DNA of 64,000 nucleotides from Klebsiella variicola (GTDB lineage: Bacteria > Pseudomonadota > Gammaproteobacteria > Enterobacterales > Enterobacteriaceae): contig NZ_CP010523.2 in NCBI RefSeq assembly GCF_000828055.2, positions 1,674,001-1,738,000 of the forward strand. The letters are read 5' to 3'. A model generated the notes under the pieces. It ran no database searches, was not told the DNA's origin, and saw only the letters and a program-made list of their open reading frames with translations. The position numbers and the translations under genes are program-made. Below, in pieces: positions 47,358-56,324 of this stretch (positions within the stretch are counted from its first letter, which is position 1; each line of letters begins with the position of its first letter).

Positions 47358-47407
47358 ATGATACTAGTTTAGTGAGGGAAGGGGCCGTAAAAATGGAGGA
47401 ATTATGA
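47358..47407 (-). promoter_or_regulatory. mdtA promoter with candidate BaeR box
   Basis: On the minus strand a CTCCATTTTTACGGC site (CTCCAT core, complement of 47393-47398) resembles the E. coli BaeR consensus TTTTTCTCCATDATTGGC in its core and GGC end. A TATCAT -10 box lies at 47358-47363. The spacing of about 35 bases puts the BaeR box over the -35 region, as expected for activation. Confidence 0.55.
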
Positions 47408-47623
47408 AAAGAAGGTTGAGAAATGTCTGGATAACCGCCGCGACGCCGGGCGGTCTCGTTGGAGATTTCCGGGGTGATATCAACTTTTAGTTTAAAAAAG
47501 TAAAAAATAGTTGTATCCGGGAGGGCTTTAATTAGATTTATGCGGTGAATAAATCTGTGCATTTTCATAATAATAACATATGCACTTAAAAATCAACGTG
47601 TTAAATAATCAGGGGTCATTGCT

Positions 47624-48898
47624 GTGGCAAACGCAAACAAACTCACGCTCTTCATCGTCATTTTTATGCTGATGGGGATCCTCTCCGGCGCGGCTATCCA
47701 TGCCTACGCGACGCCGACCACCATCTCCGCCTGGGCGGACAACATTACGCTGCTGACCGATCTGTTTCTGCGGTTGATCAAAATGGTCATCGCGCCGTTG
47801 GTGTTCAGCACCCTGACGGTCGGCATTATGCGTCTCGGCGAGACGGCGACCATTGGCCGGGTAGGCGGGAAGGCGATGGTGTGGTTCATCACCTCCTCGG
47901 TATTATCCATTCTCGTCGGGCTGGTGATCGTCACCTTCCAGCACCCGGGCGCCGGGTTAAACCTGGCGGTGCCGAAAGAGGCGGTGGATACCGGCCTGGC
48001 GGTCAGCGGCATGAGCCTGAAAGGATTCCTGTCGCACACCATCCCCACCAGCATCACCGAGGCGATGGCCAACAACGAGATCCTGCAGATTGTGGTGTTC
48101 TCGATGTTCTTTGGCATCGCCGGCGCGTCGCTGGGCGAGAAGTTTAATGCCCCGCTGGTGGCGGCTCTCAATGTGGTGTCGCACATTATGCTGAAGGTGA
48201 CGGGCTACGTGATGTACGTTGCGCCGCTGGCTATCTTCGCCGCCATTTCGTCGGTGATTGCCTCCCAGGGGCTGGGGATCCTGCTCAACTACGCTTCGTT
48301 CATCGGCGGTTACTACCTGGCGGTGCTGTTGACCAGCGCGGTGCTGATTGCCGTTGGTTATATGGTGCTGAAGAAAGAGGTCTTCCGTCTGCTGAACATG
48401 CTGAAGGACCCGGTGCTGGTCGCGTTTACCACCAGCAGCTCCGAAGCGGCCTATCCGAAGACCCTTGAGCGGCTGGTGAAGTTTGGCTGCTCGCGCAATA
48501 TCGTCTCGTTCGTCCTGCCGATTGGCTACTCGTTCAACCTCGTGGGCTCGATGGTCTACTGCTCCTTCGCCGCGATGTTTATCGCTCAGGCCTATAACGT
48601 ACCGCTGAGCTTTAGCGAGATTACGGTCATGATGCTGACCCTGATGCTGGCCTCGAAAGGCATCGCCGGGGTGCCGCGCTCGGCGCTGGTGGTGCTGGCG
48701 GCCACGATCCCCAGCTTCAATATTCCAGTTGCCGGGATCCTGCTGCTGATGGGTATCGACCATTTCCTCGACATGGGGCGCTCCGCCATCAACGTGTTGG
48801 GTAACGGCATTGCCACCGCCATGCTGTCGAAAAACGAAGGTCTGCTGACCGACGAGGAAGCACAGCCGGACTGGGAAGCCGAGAAAGCGGAAGCCTGA
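47624..48898 (+). CDS. Dicarboxylate/amino acid:cation symporter
   Basis: 424-residue DAACS-family (DctA/GltP-type) transporter. Hairpin 1 holds FTTSSSEAAYPKTLERL with the serine-rich substrate loop. The DctA-like IGYSFNLVGSMVYC and the C-terminal DHFLDMGRSAINVLGNGIATAM contain the substrate-binding Asp and Arg residues. The last 20 residues are acidic and non-conserved. A C4-dicarboxylate or acidic amino acid is likely, but the choice between them is not clear. Start is a GTG at 47624 behind AGGGG. It is divergent from mdtA and is not part of that operon. Confidence 0.9.
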   Translation: MANANKLTLFIVIFMLMGILSGAAIHAYATPTTISAWADNITLLTDLFLRLIKMVIAPLVFSTLTVGIMRLGETATIGRVGGKAMVWFITSSVLSILVGLVIVTFQHPGAGLNLAVPKEAVDTGLAVSGMSLKGFLSHTIPTSITEAMANNEILQIVVFSMFFGIAGASLGEKFNAPLVAALNVVSHIMLKVTGYVMYVAPLAIFAAISSVIASQGLGILLNYASFIGGYYLAVLLTSAVLIAVGYMVLKKEVFRLLNMLKDPVLVAFTTSSSEAAYPKTLERLVKFGCSRNIVSFVLPIGYSFNLVGSMVYCSFAAMFIAQAYNVPLSFSEITVMMLTLMLASKGIAGVPRSALVVLAATIPSFNIPVAGILLLMGIDHFLDMGRSAINVLGNGIATAMLSKNEGLLTDEEAQPDWEAEKAEA

Positions 48899-48938
48899 TC
48901 CTGCTGCGCCCTTTCACAGAGGGCGCCATTCCGCACGG

Positions 48939-48970
48939 AAAAAAAGACCCCTGACAGGCACGTCAGGGGT
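48939..48970 (-). terminator. Minus-strand intrinsic terminator downstream of the symporter
   Basis: The perfect 9-bp stem ACCCCTGAC / GTCAGGGGT (48947-48955, 48962-48970) is followed on the minus strand by C and seven T residues. On the plus strand no T tract follows, so it serves a minus-strand transcript: the LuxR-type gene with a 200-base 3' UTR, or an unannotated small RNA. Confidence 0.8.
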
Positions 48971-49172
48971 AATGTGACGAAGTATCAGTTTTCCTCGTAA
49001 CTAGTCTTTTTTCTTATATAAAAACGCGCGGTAACGTCTTTATACCGAGGAAGCGTCAGAGTTTAACGTTATGTTCGGCAGCGCTGGCGCTTTTTTAGCA
49101 TCCTGCGGCTATTTTCGGATTCCAGACAATGTCACTACGGGAATATCTTATTCTCTTCTGTTCGCTATTTGC

Positions 49173-49784
49173 CTACCAGCGCTCACGTAACAGATTCATA
49201 AACTGGAAAAAGTCGTGATTATTATTCAGGCTGTATTTTTCCATAATCTTATTCTTATGGTAAGCGGCGGTGCGGGGACTGACGCGCTGCAGGGCGGCGA
49301 TTTTACTCATGTCCAGCCCTTCAAGAATACCGTGCACCACAGCGGTCTGCGACCGCGACAGGACACGATGCGGGCAGCTGGCGCAGCTCAGTTCCCGGCT
49401 CGTGGCGTCAGTGGCCGACGGGTCCATACAATGCTGTAGTTCGCTTTTAATGATCGCCAGCAGTTGTGGAATACTGGCCGTTTTCAGCGAGACAAAAATG
49501 ACTCCTTTCAGGCAATTAATCATGAAATCGTCTTCCGGTAGCTGGTCGTAGCTGTGGAGGATAATCAGGGAGCTGCCTTTTTTTCTGTTTTTAATCAGGG
49601 TATTGCACAGATAGATTTCACCAGGGATCACTTCGCATATAATAATATCTTCGTCTGACAGGTCGTTATTGCGCCAGGAGAAACGGGCCCGCATATCGTC
49701 CCGGGAGAGATCATTAACCATGGCCACCAGCGATTCACGTACAAAGGTGTTGCGGGTATTGATGGTGACATTAATGTTTCTCAT
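49173..49784 (-). CDS. LuxR-type helix-turn-helix regulator with a CxxC motif
   Basis: 203-residue regulator. The C-terminal 65 residues are a LuxR/FixJ winged helix (VLSRSQTAVVHGILEGLDMSKIAALQRVSPRTAAYHKNKIMEKY). The N-terminal domain resembles a receiver (FVRESLVAMVNDL, IIICEVI, SLIILHSYDQLPEDDF) but lacks the usual phosphoacceptor aspartate pattern. A cysteine cluster (C at QHCMD and the pair CASC, then H) sits in the linker and may bind metal or respond to redox. Fimbrial and surface-structure regulators of this type are common in Klebsiella. Target unknown. Codon use is more AT-rich than in neighbouring genes. Confidence 0.82.
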   Translation of the reverse strand: MRNINVTINTRNTFVRESLVAMVNDLSRDDMRARFSWRNNDLSDEDIIICEVIPGEIYLCNTLIKNRKKGSSLIILHSYDQLPEDDFMINCLKGVIFVSLKTASIPQLLAIIKSELQHCMDPSATDATSRELSCASCPHRVLSRSQTAVVHGILEGLDMSKIAALQRVSPRTAAYHKNKIMEKYSLNNNHDFFQFMNLLRERW

Positions 49785-49899
49785 GGCGTTATTTCCTTAT
49801 GCAAAACATAACGCCATGCTGTGACAAATCCTCCGGGCGTATGCGGTGTGTTGATTTTATAAACGTACCTGTAATCGTTTTTAATTATTATAAAGTGAA

Positions 49900-50040
49900 T
49901 TATTTACGACGCGTCGAACGCTTATCGTTAAACGTAAACTTCTGCCGTCTCCTGTCTTTTAGATAGGAAATAAAACTGTATACAGAGATGCTGAAGAAAA
50001 ATATGCATAGCAATAATATTAACCACGTTTGCATGGCCAT
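49900..50040 (-). CDS. 46-residue small membrane protein
   Basis: A short gene of 46 codons plus stop. It starts at the ATG ending at base 50040 with AAGGT seven bases ahead, and begins MAMQTWLILL. Residues 5-27 are strongly hydrophobic and form one membrane helix, followed by a basic tail (LKDRRRQK..DKRSTRRK) that would face the cytoplasm. It looks like the single-pass small membrane proteins that are common but uncharacterised in Klebsiella. It lies between the LuxR-type gene and the kinase pair, on the same strand as both. No function can be given. Confidence 0.75.
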   Translation of the reverse strand: MAMQTWLILLLCIFFFSISVYSFISYLKDRRRQKFTFNDKRSTRRK

Positions 50041-50277
50041 CGTTTTTACCTTGTTTGTGCTGCATGGTGTCAGAATTTACCGCGAACGGCTATTACGTTT
50101 TGTTATATGTTTTCCTGTCCACTGAAAATCATACGACATCATCCTGATGTGCTAGCACTATAAGAAAGTTCTTAAGCACGTCGTCAGTCTCATTCCTCTC
50201 ATTTCTCTCAGAAAATGAGAAAAATTAACACTTGCGAGTTATTCACACCCCGCGCAGCGGCCAGATCGCGCTTTCGA

Positions 50278-50979
50278 TCAGGAAATAAACGCCAGTCCTT
50301 TGCCAAAGATCGCTCGTACGGGCAGGTGGATCCCTTGCTGGCGCGCCTTATGGCGCAGGCGGCTAATCACCACGTCGATGCGGTGCAGGTCAGGCTCGCT
50401 GTCGTGGGAAAACAGGCAGGCATGGAGATCCAGCTTGCTGCACACCTCGTTGCGATTGCGCATTAACAGCTCCACCAGACGGTACTCCTGCTGGGTTAAC
50501 TCCAGCGTCCGGGCATCGGGAGAAATCAGTTTATCCTCATGCAGACGCCACAGTCCGGTGGCGGCGGATGACGCGGTGCCGGGCGCCTCCGATGGAAGGG
50601 CGGCGGGTCGATCCTGCTGCAGGCGGGCGCCAAGGGCGGTGAGGGTCTCCGCAAGGTGGGCGAAGTTAACCGGCTTAATCAGGTAAGCATCGGCCCCAAG
50701 GCTGAGCGCCTGCAGTTTATCCTGCTGCTGGCCGCGGGCGCTGACCACCACCAGACCGTAATGCCCCAGCTCATGCAGGTAGCTCAGCACGCTGAAGCCA
50801 TCTTCCCCGGGCAGGCCGATATCAATCAGCACGATGTCCACCGGATGGCTATGCAGTTGTCGCCAGAAGGCTTCGGCGCTGCGCGAGCCCCACACCTCGA
50901 AGCCGCGATAGCCCAGCCAGGCCAGCAGTTCATCCAGCAGATCGGCGTTATCTTCAATTATCGCCAGCCGTAAAGCCAT
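50278..50979 (-). CDS. OmpR-family response regulator
   Basis: 233 residues. The receiver domain has the acidic ED pair at 9-10, the phosphoacceptor D53 (IVLIDIGLPGEDG) and the K of YLIKPV. A linker of about 30 residues is rich in Ala, Pro and Ser, and a Trans_reg_C winged helix follows (LELTQQEYRLVELLMRNRNEVCSKLDLHACLF, DVVISRLRHKARQQG). Start at 50979 follows AAGAGGAGAACGACGT; a longer reading would add 26 residues. The gene follows the sensor kinase by 14 bases and is its likely partner. Confidence 0.9.
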   Translation of the reverse strand: MALRLAIIEDNADLLDELLAWLGYRGFEVWGSRSAEAFWRQLHSHPVDIVLIDIGLPGEDGFSVLSYLHELGHYGLVVVSARGQQQDKLQALSLGADAYLIKPVNFAHLAETLTALGARLQQDRPAALPSEAPGTASSAATGLWRLHEDKLISPDARTLELTQQEYRLVELLMRNRNEVCSKLDLHACLFSHDSEPDLHRIDVVISRLRHKARQQGIHLPVRAIFGKGLAFIS

Positions 50980-50993
50980 ACGTCGTTCTCCTC

Positions 50994-52937
50994 TTAAGCA
51001 ACTGTCGGGAGGGTGAGAATAAAGGTGCAGCCGTCCGGGCCATGCTCGGCCAGCCACAGTTTGCCATCATGAGCCTGCACGATCTGACGCGCAACATACA
51101 GTCCGAGACCGGTGCCGCCCGGCACCGGCGACGTGTGCTCGCCGCGGCGGTAGCGCTCAAAGATCAGTTCCGCTTGCCCGTCGGGCAGGCCCGGGCCGTG
51201 GTCGCGAATGCGCAGCTCGGTATGCCCGGCTTCGGAGCGGATATCGATGGCGATTTCACCGGGGGGCGAATACTTCACCGCGTTATCCAGCAGATTGGCG
51301 ATGGCGATGCACAGCAGGCCGGCATCGGCCTGCAGTTGCGGGCTTTCCACCGCGCCGTGATGGCGGATGTTCAGGTAATGGTCGTGGGAGATGGCCACCA
51401 CCGAGGCGGCCATGTTGATCACCGACAGCAGGGCGATCTGCTGGCGATCGACGTGCAGGTCGTGTGAGGCGAGCCGGGCGTCGGCGAGGCAGTTATCGGT
51501 GAGCTGCACCAGACGGGTGGCGGCGCGCCCGATGCGATCGAAGCGCGCCTCCTGGCTGGCCGAGGCGGCCGAGAGGCGGAGATTTTCCAGCGCCGCCTGG
51601 ATCACCGCCAGCGGCGTGCGGAATTCGTGCGCTACCATGCCCATAAACTGTCGCTGATGGAAGCTGGCTTCACGCTCAATCTGCAGCTCACGCGCCAGGC
51701 GCTGCTTCTGCTCCAGCTGGCGGTTTTCAGCGCGCACCCGCAGGATGGCAATGATCAGCACCGTAATGATGTGGACGATCAGCGCATACTGCCAGAGGGA
51801 ATAGATCGCCATATGGAACGGGATTATCCCGTGGATCGACAACTGCACCAGCACCGCGGCGGCGACGTAGAACGGCGGCAGCAGACCCAGCAGCAGAGTG
51901 TTACGGTCGATGGCTTTTTTGCGCCACAGCCACCAGGAGGTGAACAGCAGCACCGGGGTGATAATGATGAAGATCACCCCTTCAATCTGCATCGCGAAGC
52001 CGTAAAACCCCAGTGGAATGCTGCACTGCAGCACCAGGTTGAGCACCACCGCGGCGATCAGTAGCTGATGAAGCCGCGGCATATTCTTCTTCAAATCAAA
52101 AATCTCGCTGTGCAGCCAGAGGGCGGTGGCATAGCTGAACAGGGAGAGGCTGCTGATCATAAAGTCCTGGAACGGCAGCGCCGCGTGGCCGAAAAACCAC
52201 TCCGGGAAGCCGTGCAGGGCGGCCACCAGCGGATAATTGAGCGAGAAAAGACAGATGCCCCACAGCAGACGCCGGCGCAGGGCTAGCGCCAGCCACAGCG
52301 CCACGCCGCTGGCGACGGCGGCCAGGCCGAAGTAGAAGCTCCAGAAAGCGGTGTCGGCGGTCGCCCGCTGCACAAATTCCTGCGGCGAAGAGAGCGAGGC
52401 CAGCAGGATCAGGGTGCTGGTGCTGTGCAGGCGAAAGACCACCTCATAGCCAGCGGCGGTTGGCGGCGGGGGGATAATCAGCACGCTTTCCCGGTAGTGC
52501 AGGTCGCTCTCGCGGGCGACGTCGCGGTCGCCAAAGGTGCGCTGTTCCCAGGGGGCATCGCTGCCCAGAGGTCGGTAGTAAATGGTCAGATGGTCGACAA
52601 AAGAGGGGCCCAGCTGCAGCCAGCGCGGCTCCCCGGCAAACCACGTTCCCGGCAGCTCGCTGCGCAGCCACCAGGTTTTTCGCGAATAACCAAAGGAGGG
52701 GATCTGCCGGGTGGTGGCGAGCTGGTCTGTGGGCAGGGCGGCGAAGCGATCGATGGTCATCTGGCCGCTGGCGTCCGCGTACCACTGGACCGGAATATCA
52801 ATGCCCACCTGGCCCGTCGCCGCCTGCGCCTGTGGGGCGACCAGCAGCAAGAATAATCCACAGCTGAGCAGCCAGCCTGCCAGGAACTGCGGCCGGCAAC
52901 GCCGGACCGCTGCGAAGATCGCAGACACCCTTTTCAA
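50994..52937 (-). CDS. 7TM (7TMR-DISM) sensor histidine kinase, ligand unknown
   Basis: 647-residue membrane kinase. A signal peptide ends near residue 39, followed by a periplasmic 7TMR-DISM extracellular-2 (jelly-roll, carbohydrate-binding-like) domain at about residues 45-180, seven membrane helices at about 200-400, HisKA with H437 (FMGMVAHEFRTPLA), and a HATPase domain (NLLDNAVKYSPPG, DHGPGLP, GTGLGL). The DISMED2 domain in this family often binds sugars or carboxylates. It sits in an operon with an OmpR-type response regulator. No E. coli pair with this architecture is known at the equivalent site. A 202-base gap with a short palindrome separates it from yegD. Confidence 0.9.
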   Translation of the reverse strand: MKRVSAIFAAVRRCRPQFLAGWLLSCGLFLLLVAPQAQAATGQVGIDIPVQWYADASGQMTIDRFAALPTDQLATTRQIPSFGYSRKTWWLRSELPGTWFAGEPRWLQLGPSFVDHLTIYYRPLGSDAPWEQRTFGDRDVARESDLHYRESVLIIPPPPTAAGYEVVFRLHSTSTLILLASLSSPQEFVQRATADTAFWSFYFGLAAVASGVALWLALALRRRLLWGICLFSLNYPLVAALHGFPEWFFGHAALPFQDFMISSLSLFSYATALWLHSEIFDLKKNMPRLHQLLIAAVVLNLVLQCSIPLGFYGFAMQIEGVIFIIITPVLLFTSWWLWRKKAIDRNTLLLGLLPPFYVAAAVLVQLSIHGIIPFHMAIYSLWQYALIVHIITVLIIAILRVRAENRQLEQKQRLARELQIEREASFHQRQFMGMVAHEFRTPLAVIQAALENLRLSAASASQEARFDRIGRAATRLVQLTDNCLADARLASHDLHVDRQQIALLSVINMAASVVAISHDHYLNIRHHGAVESPQLQADAGLLCIAIANLLDNAVKYSPPGEIAIDIRSEAGHTELRIRDHGPGLPDGQAELIFERYRRGEHTSPVPGGTGLGLYVARQIVQAHDGKLWLAEHGPDGCTFILTLPTVA

Positions 52938-53024
52938 TCACGCCCCCTTGCGGCATGCCAACGATACAGACCGCAGACATCTGGCTACGGTATGGATAAT
53001 ACGCCCCCTGAAATGGGGAAGAGT

Positions 53025-53051
53025 GGACAGGCCTGTCCGGACGAACAGGCC
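53025..53051. promoter_or_regulatory. Overlapping palindromes upstream of the 7TM kinase gene
   Basis: GGACAGGCCTGTCC (53025-53038) is a perfect 14-bp palindrome and overlaps the stem GGCCTGT / ACAGGCC (53030-53036, 53045-53051), which is followed by ATTTT. It is 88 bases upstream of the kinase start and may be an operator or a terminator for yegD. Confidence 0.4.
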
Positions 53052-53139
53052 ATTTTGCGTGGGAGACCAGGAATATTCCAGCGTAATCTGCAGCGCCACG
53101 ATCAGGACAGACCTGCTGCGCGGCGGCAACGGGCTGGGG

Positions 53140-54492
53140 TTAGCGGAAAACCACCTGCGCCCAGCGGGCCAGCCCGGCGGTTACCGAGCCAAAATCATCG
53201 CCACCGGCCAGCGGAATACCCGGCAGCTGGGCGGCCAGCGCCTTTTTGATCAGCGGCGAGCGGGCGCTGCCGCCGGTAAGATAGATCACGTCCGGGGTGG
53301 TCTGGCTGCTGTCGAGCGCGAGCTGCACCTGTTCCATAATGCGGGTCAACGGTTGATCCAGCGCCGCTTCCAGACCCTGCTGGGCGATGGCGGTGGCCAG
53401 CTCGTCCTGAATAAACGGCAGCGCGGTTTCGACGCTGGCGGCGCTGGAGAGGGCGATTTTGCTCTCTTCGGCGCTGCGCACCAGACGATAGCTGAGACGC
53501 TGGCGCCAGACCTTCAGCAGCAGAGCCACCTTGTCGGCATCCCGGGCGCTGCGCAGCAGATCGTTAAGCAGACGGCCGTTGGCGGTGCTGTAGAAATCGC
53601 TCTGCGCCGGCACGTCGTTGATGGCCACCGCGTTCCACCACGGGAGGATCGGCAGCGCAGTGCCTTTCTCCGTTTCGCCGCCCATACCGAGGAGGGGCAT
53701 CAGGCATTTGAAGGCCAGGGCAATGTCGAGGTCGTTGCCGCCGATGCGGCAGCCGCTGTGGCCGAGCAGGCTCTGCTGGCGGTCGGCGCGCTCCCGCCAC
53801 TGCGGGCCCATCAATAGCAAGGAACAGTCGGTGGTCCCACCGCCGATATCGACGACCAGTACCCGCTTTTCTTCATTGAGGGTGGCTTCGAAATCGAGCC
53901 CGGCGGCAACCGGTTCAAACTGGAAGACCACATCGCGGAAACCGGCGCGGAGAGCCGCCCGCTCAAGGATCCCCTGCGCCTGGGCGTTCGCGTCGTCGCC
54001 GCCGAGGCCCTGGAAGTTAATCGGTCGGCCAATCACCGCCTGGTCGATCTGCTCGGGCAGCTGGCTTTCGGCCTGCAGTTTGATGTGCAGCATCATGGCG
54101 CAGACCAGGTCTTCAAACAGGGCCACCTGCTGCGGCTTCAGCCCGCTGGCGCCGAGGAAGGATTTTGGCGATTTAACGAAGTAGACCTCTTCCGGATCTT
54201 CAACATACTGATGCAGCGAGGCGAGACCGAACTGCACGCTGTTGCGCAGCACCTCGATGTCTTCGTCGCGGTTGGCGGCAATGGCCCGGCGCAGCAGCGC
54301 CTGGTTTTCATCGCTGTGGGTGGGGACGTCATGATGGCGATAGAGCCACTCGCTGACCGCTTCGCGCGTTGGCGCGCAGAGCATCGAGGGCAGCAGCGCG
54401 CTGCCGTTTTCCAGTGTCAACAGCTGAGGGGTGTTTTCCCGCATCACGGCCACCGAACAGTTGGCGGTGCCGTAGTCAAAACCAATAAACAT
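53140..54492 (-). CDS. yegD: YegD, Hsp70-like ATPase
   Basis: 450 residues from the ATG at 54492, the E. coli length; an upstream in-frame start adds 33 residues unrelated to the family. Phosphate-1 motif is FDYGTANCSVAV, phosphate-2 VLVVDIGGGTTDCSLLLMGP and adenosine motif VIYLTGGSARSPLIKKAL. The protein has an actin-like ATPase core but a shortened C-terminal part without a typical substrate-binding domain, so it is a non-canonical chaperone relative. Function is unknown. It is divergent from alkA. Confidence 0.95.
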   Translation of the reverse strand: MFIGFDYGTANCSVAVMRENTPQLLTLENGSALLPSMLCAPTREAVSEWLYRHHDVPTHSDENQALLRRAIAANRDEDIEVLRNSVQFGLASLHQYVEDPEEVYFVKSPKSFLGASGLKPQQVALFEDLVCAMMLHIKLQAESQLPEQIDQAVIGRPINFQGLGGDDANAQAQGILERAALRAGFRDVVFQFEPVAAGLDFEATLNEEKRVLVVDIGGGTTDCSLLLMGPQWRERADRQQSLLGHSGCRIGGNDLDIALAFKCLMPLLGMGGETEKGTALPILPWWNAVAINDVPAQSDFYSTANGRLLNDLLRSARDADKVALLLKVWRQRLSYRLVRSAEESKIALSSAASVETALPFIQDELATAIAQQGLEAALDQPLTRIMEQVQLALDSSQTTPDVIYLTGGSARSPLIKKALAAQLPGIPLAGGDDFGSVTAGLARWAQVVFR

Positions 54493-54629
54493 CGTCTGCA
54501 AAATCCCCATGCCGGTGAAGAAGGGGGGCGACTTTAGCGGATCGTCGCCAAGCCGACAACTGGAATTTAAAAGCAAGGCGCTGACGGTCAAGGGCGACTA
54601 TCATTGAAACGCTATATAAAGGAGAGCTT

Positions 54630-55478
54630 ATGGAGCTGTTACCCTGGACCCCGCCTTACGACTGGGCGTGGATGGTTGGTTTTCTGCAGGCGCGTGCCGT
54701 CGCCGGCGTCGAGCGCTTTGATGAAGGAGGCTATAGCCGCAGCTTTGGCGTTGAAGGGCATCGCGGGCTGATTCATCTGGCGCCGGACGAGGAGGCGCAG
54801 GGCCTGCGGGTGACCCTCTCCCCGGGGCTGCAACCGGTGGCGGAGATCTGCTATGCGCGAATTGGCCAGCTGTTTGATTTAGCCTGCGACCCGCGGCAGG
54901 TCGCCGGGGCGTTGGGCTCTCTGGCCGAGGCGCGGCCGGGGCTGCGCCTGCCGGGGGCGCTGGATGCCTTCGAACAGGCGGTGCGGGCGGTGCTGGGCCA
55001 GCTGGTGAGCGTGGCGATGGCCGCCCGGCTCACTGCCAAAGTGGCGGCTGGCTGGGGCGAACCGCTGACGGAGGCGCCCGGCTATGTGTTATTCCCGACG
55101 CCAGAGGCGCTGTCCCGGGCCGACCCGCAGGCGCTGAAGGCGCTGGGAATGCCGCTTCGGCGTGCGGAGGCGCTGATCCACCTCGCCCGGGCGGCGCTCA
55201 GCGGCGAGCTGCCCCTGACGGCGCCAGCGGACATCGACGCTGGGCTGCGTCAACTGCAGAGCCTGCCCGGGATTGGCCGCTGGACGGCAAACTACTTTGC
55301 TCTGCGCGGCTGGCAGGCGAAAGATATCTTTTTGCCGGATGATTACCTGATTAAACAGCGCTTTCCGGGAATGACCCCGGCCGCCATCGCTCGCTATGCC
55401 CGTCGCTGGCAGCCGATGCGATCGTATGCGCTGTTGCATATCTGGTATACCGATGACTGGATCCCGGCGGCGGAATAG
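54630..55478 (+). CDS. alkA: DNA-3-methyladenine glycosylase II
   Basis: 282-residue base-excision repair enzyme that removes 3-methyladenine and other alkylated bases. The N-terminal AlkA domain starts LPWTPPYDWAWMVGFLQARAV. The helix-hairpin-helix LQSLPGIGRWTANYFALRGW and the catalytic aspartate in IFLPDDYLIKQRFPG are conserved. E. coli AlkA is part of the Ada response; I did not identify an Ada box with confidence in the 137 bases shared with yegD. It precedes udk. Confidence 0.95.
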   Translation: MELLPWTPPYDWAWMVGFLQARAVAGVERFDEGGYSRSFGVEGHRGLIHLAPDEEAQGLRVTLSPGLQPVAEICYARIGQLFDLACDPRQVAGALGSLAEARPGLRLPGALDAFEQAVRAVLGQLVSVAMAARLTAKVAAGWGEPLTEAPGYVLFPTPEALSRADPQALKALGMPLRRAEALIHLARAALSGELPLTAPADIDAGLRQLQSLPGIGRWTANYFALRGWQAKDIFLPDDYLIKQRFPGMTPAAIARYARRWQPMRSYALLHIWYTDDWIPAAE

Positions 55479-55592
55479 CCGTCCGGGGCGCATACCACTG
55501 GTATCGGGACGCTGAAATCCCTATAATTGCCGCGTTTGGCGGTCCGCCGCCACCCTCCATCTCTATCCAGGTTAATCAGGTCGCAAAAATTT

Positions 55593-56234
55593 ATGACTGA
55601 TATGTCCCATCAGTGCGTCATTGTAGGTATCGCCGGCGCATCGGCTTCTGGCAAAAGTCTTATTGCCAGTACTCTCTATCGCGAATTGCGTGAACAAGTT
55701 GGCGACGAACATATTGGCGTCATTCCGGAAGACAGCTATTACAAAGATCAAAGTCATCTGTCGATGGAAGAGCGCGTCAAAACCAACTATGACCACCCGA
55801 GCTCAATGGACCACAGTCTGTTGTTCCAGCACCTGCAGATGCTGAAAAGCGGCCAGCCGATTGAACTGCCGGTCTATAGCTACGTCGAGCATACCCGCAC
55901 GCCGAACACCATTCACGTCGAGCCGAAGAAGGTGATCATTCTTGAAGGGATCCTGCTGCTGACCGACGCGCGCCTGCGTAACGAGCTTAACTTCTCTATT
56001 TTCGTCGACACCCCGCTCGATATTTGCCTGATGCGCCGTATTAAGCGCGACGTTAACGAGCGCGGCCGCTCCATGGACTCGGTGATGGCCCAGTACCAGA
56101 AGACTGTGCGCCCGATGTTCCTGCAGTTTATTGAACCGTCGAAGCAGTATGCCGACATCATCGTGCCGCGCGGCGGCAAAAACCGCATCGCGATTGATAT
56201 TCTGAAGGCCAAAATCAGTCAGTTCTTTGAATAA
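55593..56234 (+). CDS. udk: Uridine/cytidine kinase
   Basis: 213-residue pyrimidine salvage kinase that makes UMP and CMP. The P-loop is [11 protein letters not shown] near residue 14; [16 protein letters not shown] and [16 protein letters not shown] are the substrate-binding segments. Start is the ATG at 55593 ([12 protein letters not shown]), the E. coli length; an upstream in-frame start adds 22 residues. No strong ribosome-binding site is seen. The gene is 90 bases upstream of dcd. Confidence 0.97.
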   Translation: MTDMSHQCVIVGIAGASASGKSLIASTLYRELREQVGDEHIGVIPEDSYYKDQSHLSMEERVKTNYDHPSSMDHSLLFQHLQMLKSGQPIELPVYSYVEHTRTPNTIHVEPKKVIILEGILLLTDARLRNELNFSIFVDTPLDICLMRRIKRDVNERGRSMDSVMAQYQKTVRPMFLQFIEPSKQYADIIVPRGGKNRIAIDILKAKISQFFE

Positions 56235-56324
56235 CCTGGCCGAATTGTGTAACGTGCAAAGAGTAGCCCTGTTGCCCTCTCCGCCGCGAAGCGTGCGGGA
56301 AGCAGCCTTATAAGGAGAAAGCCC

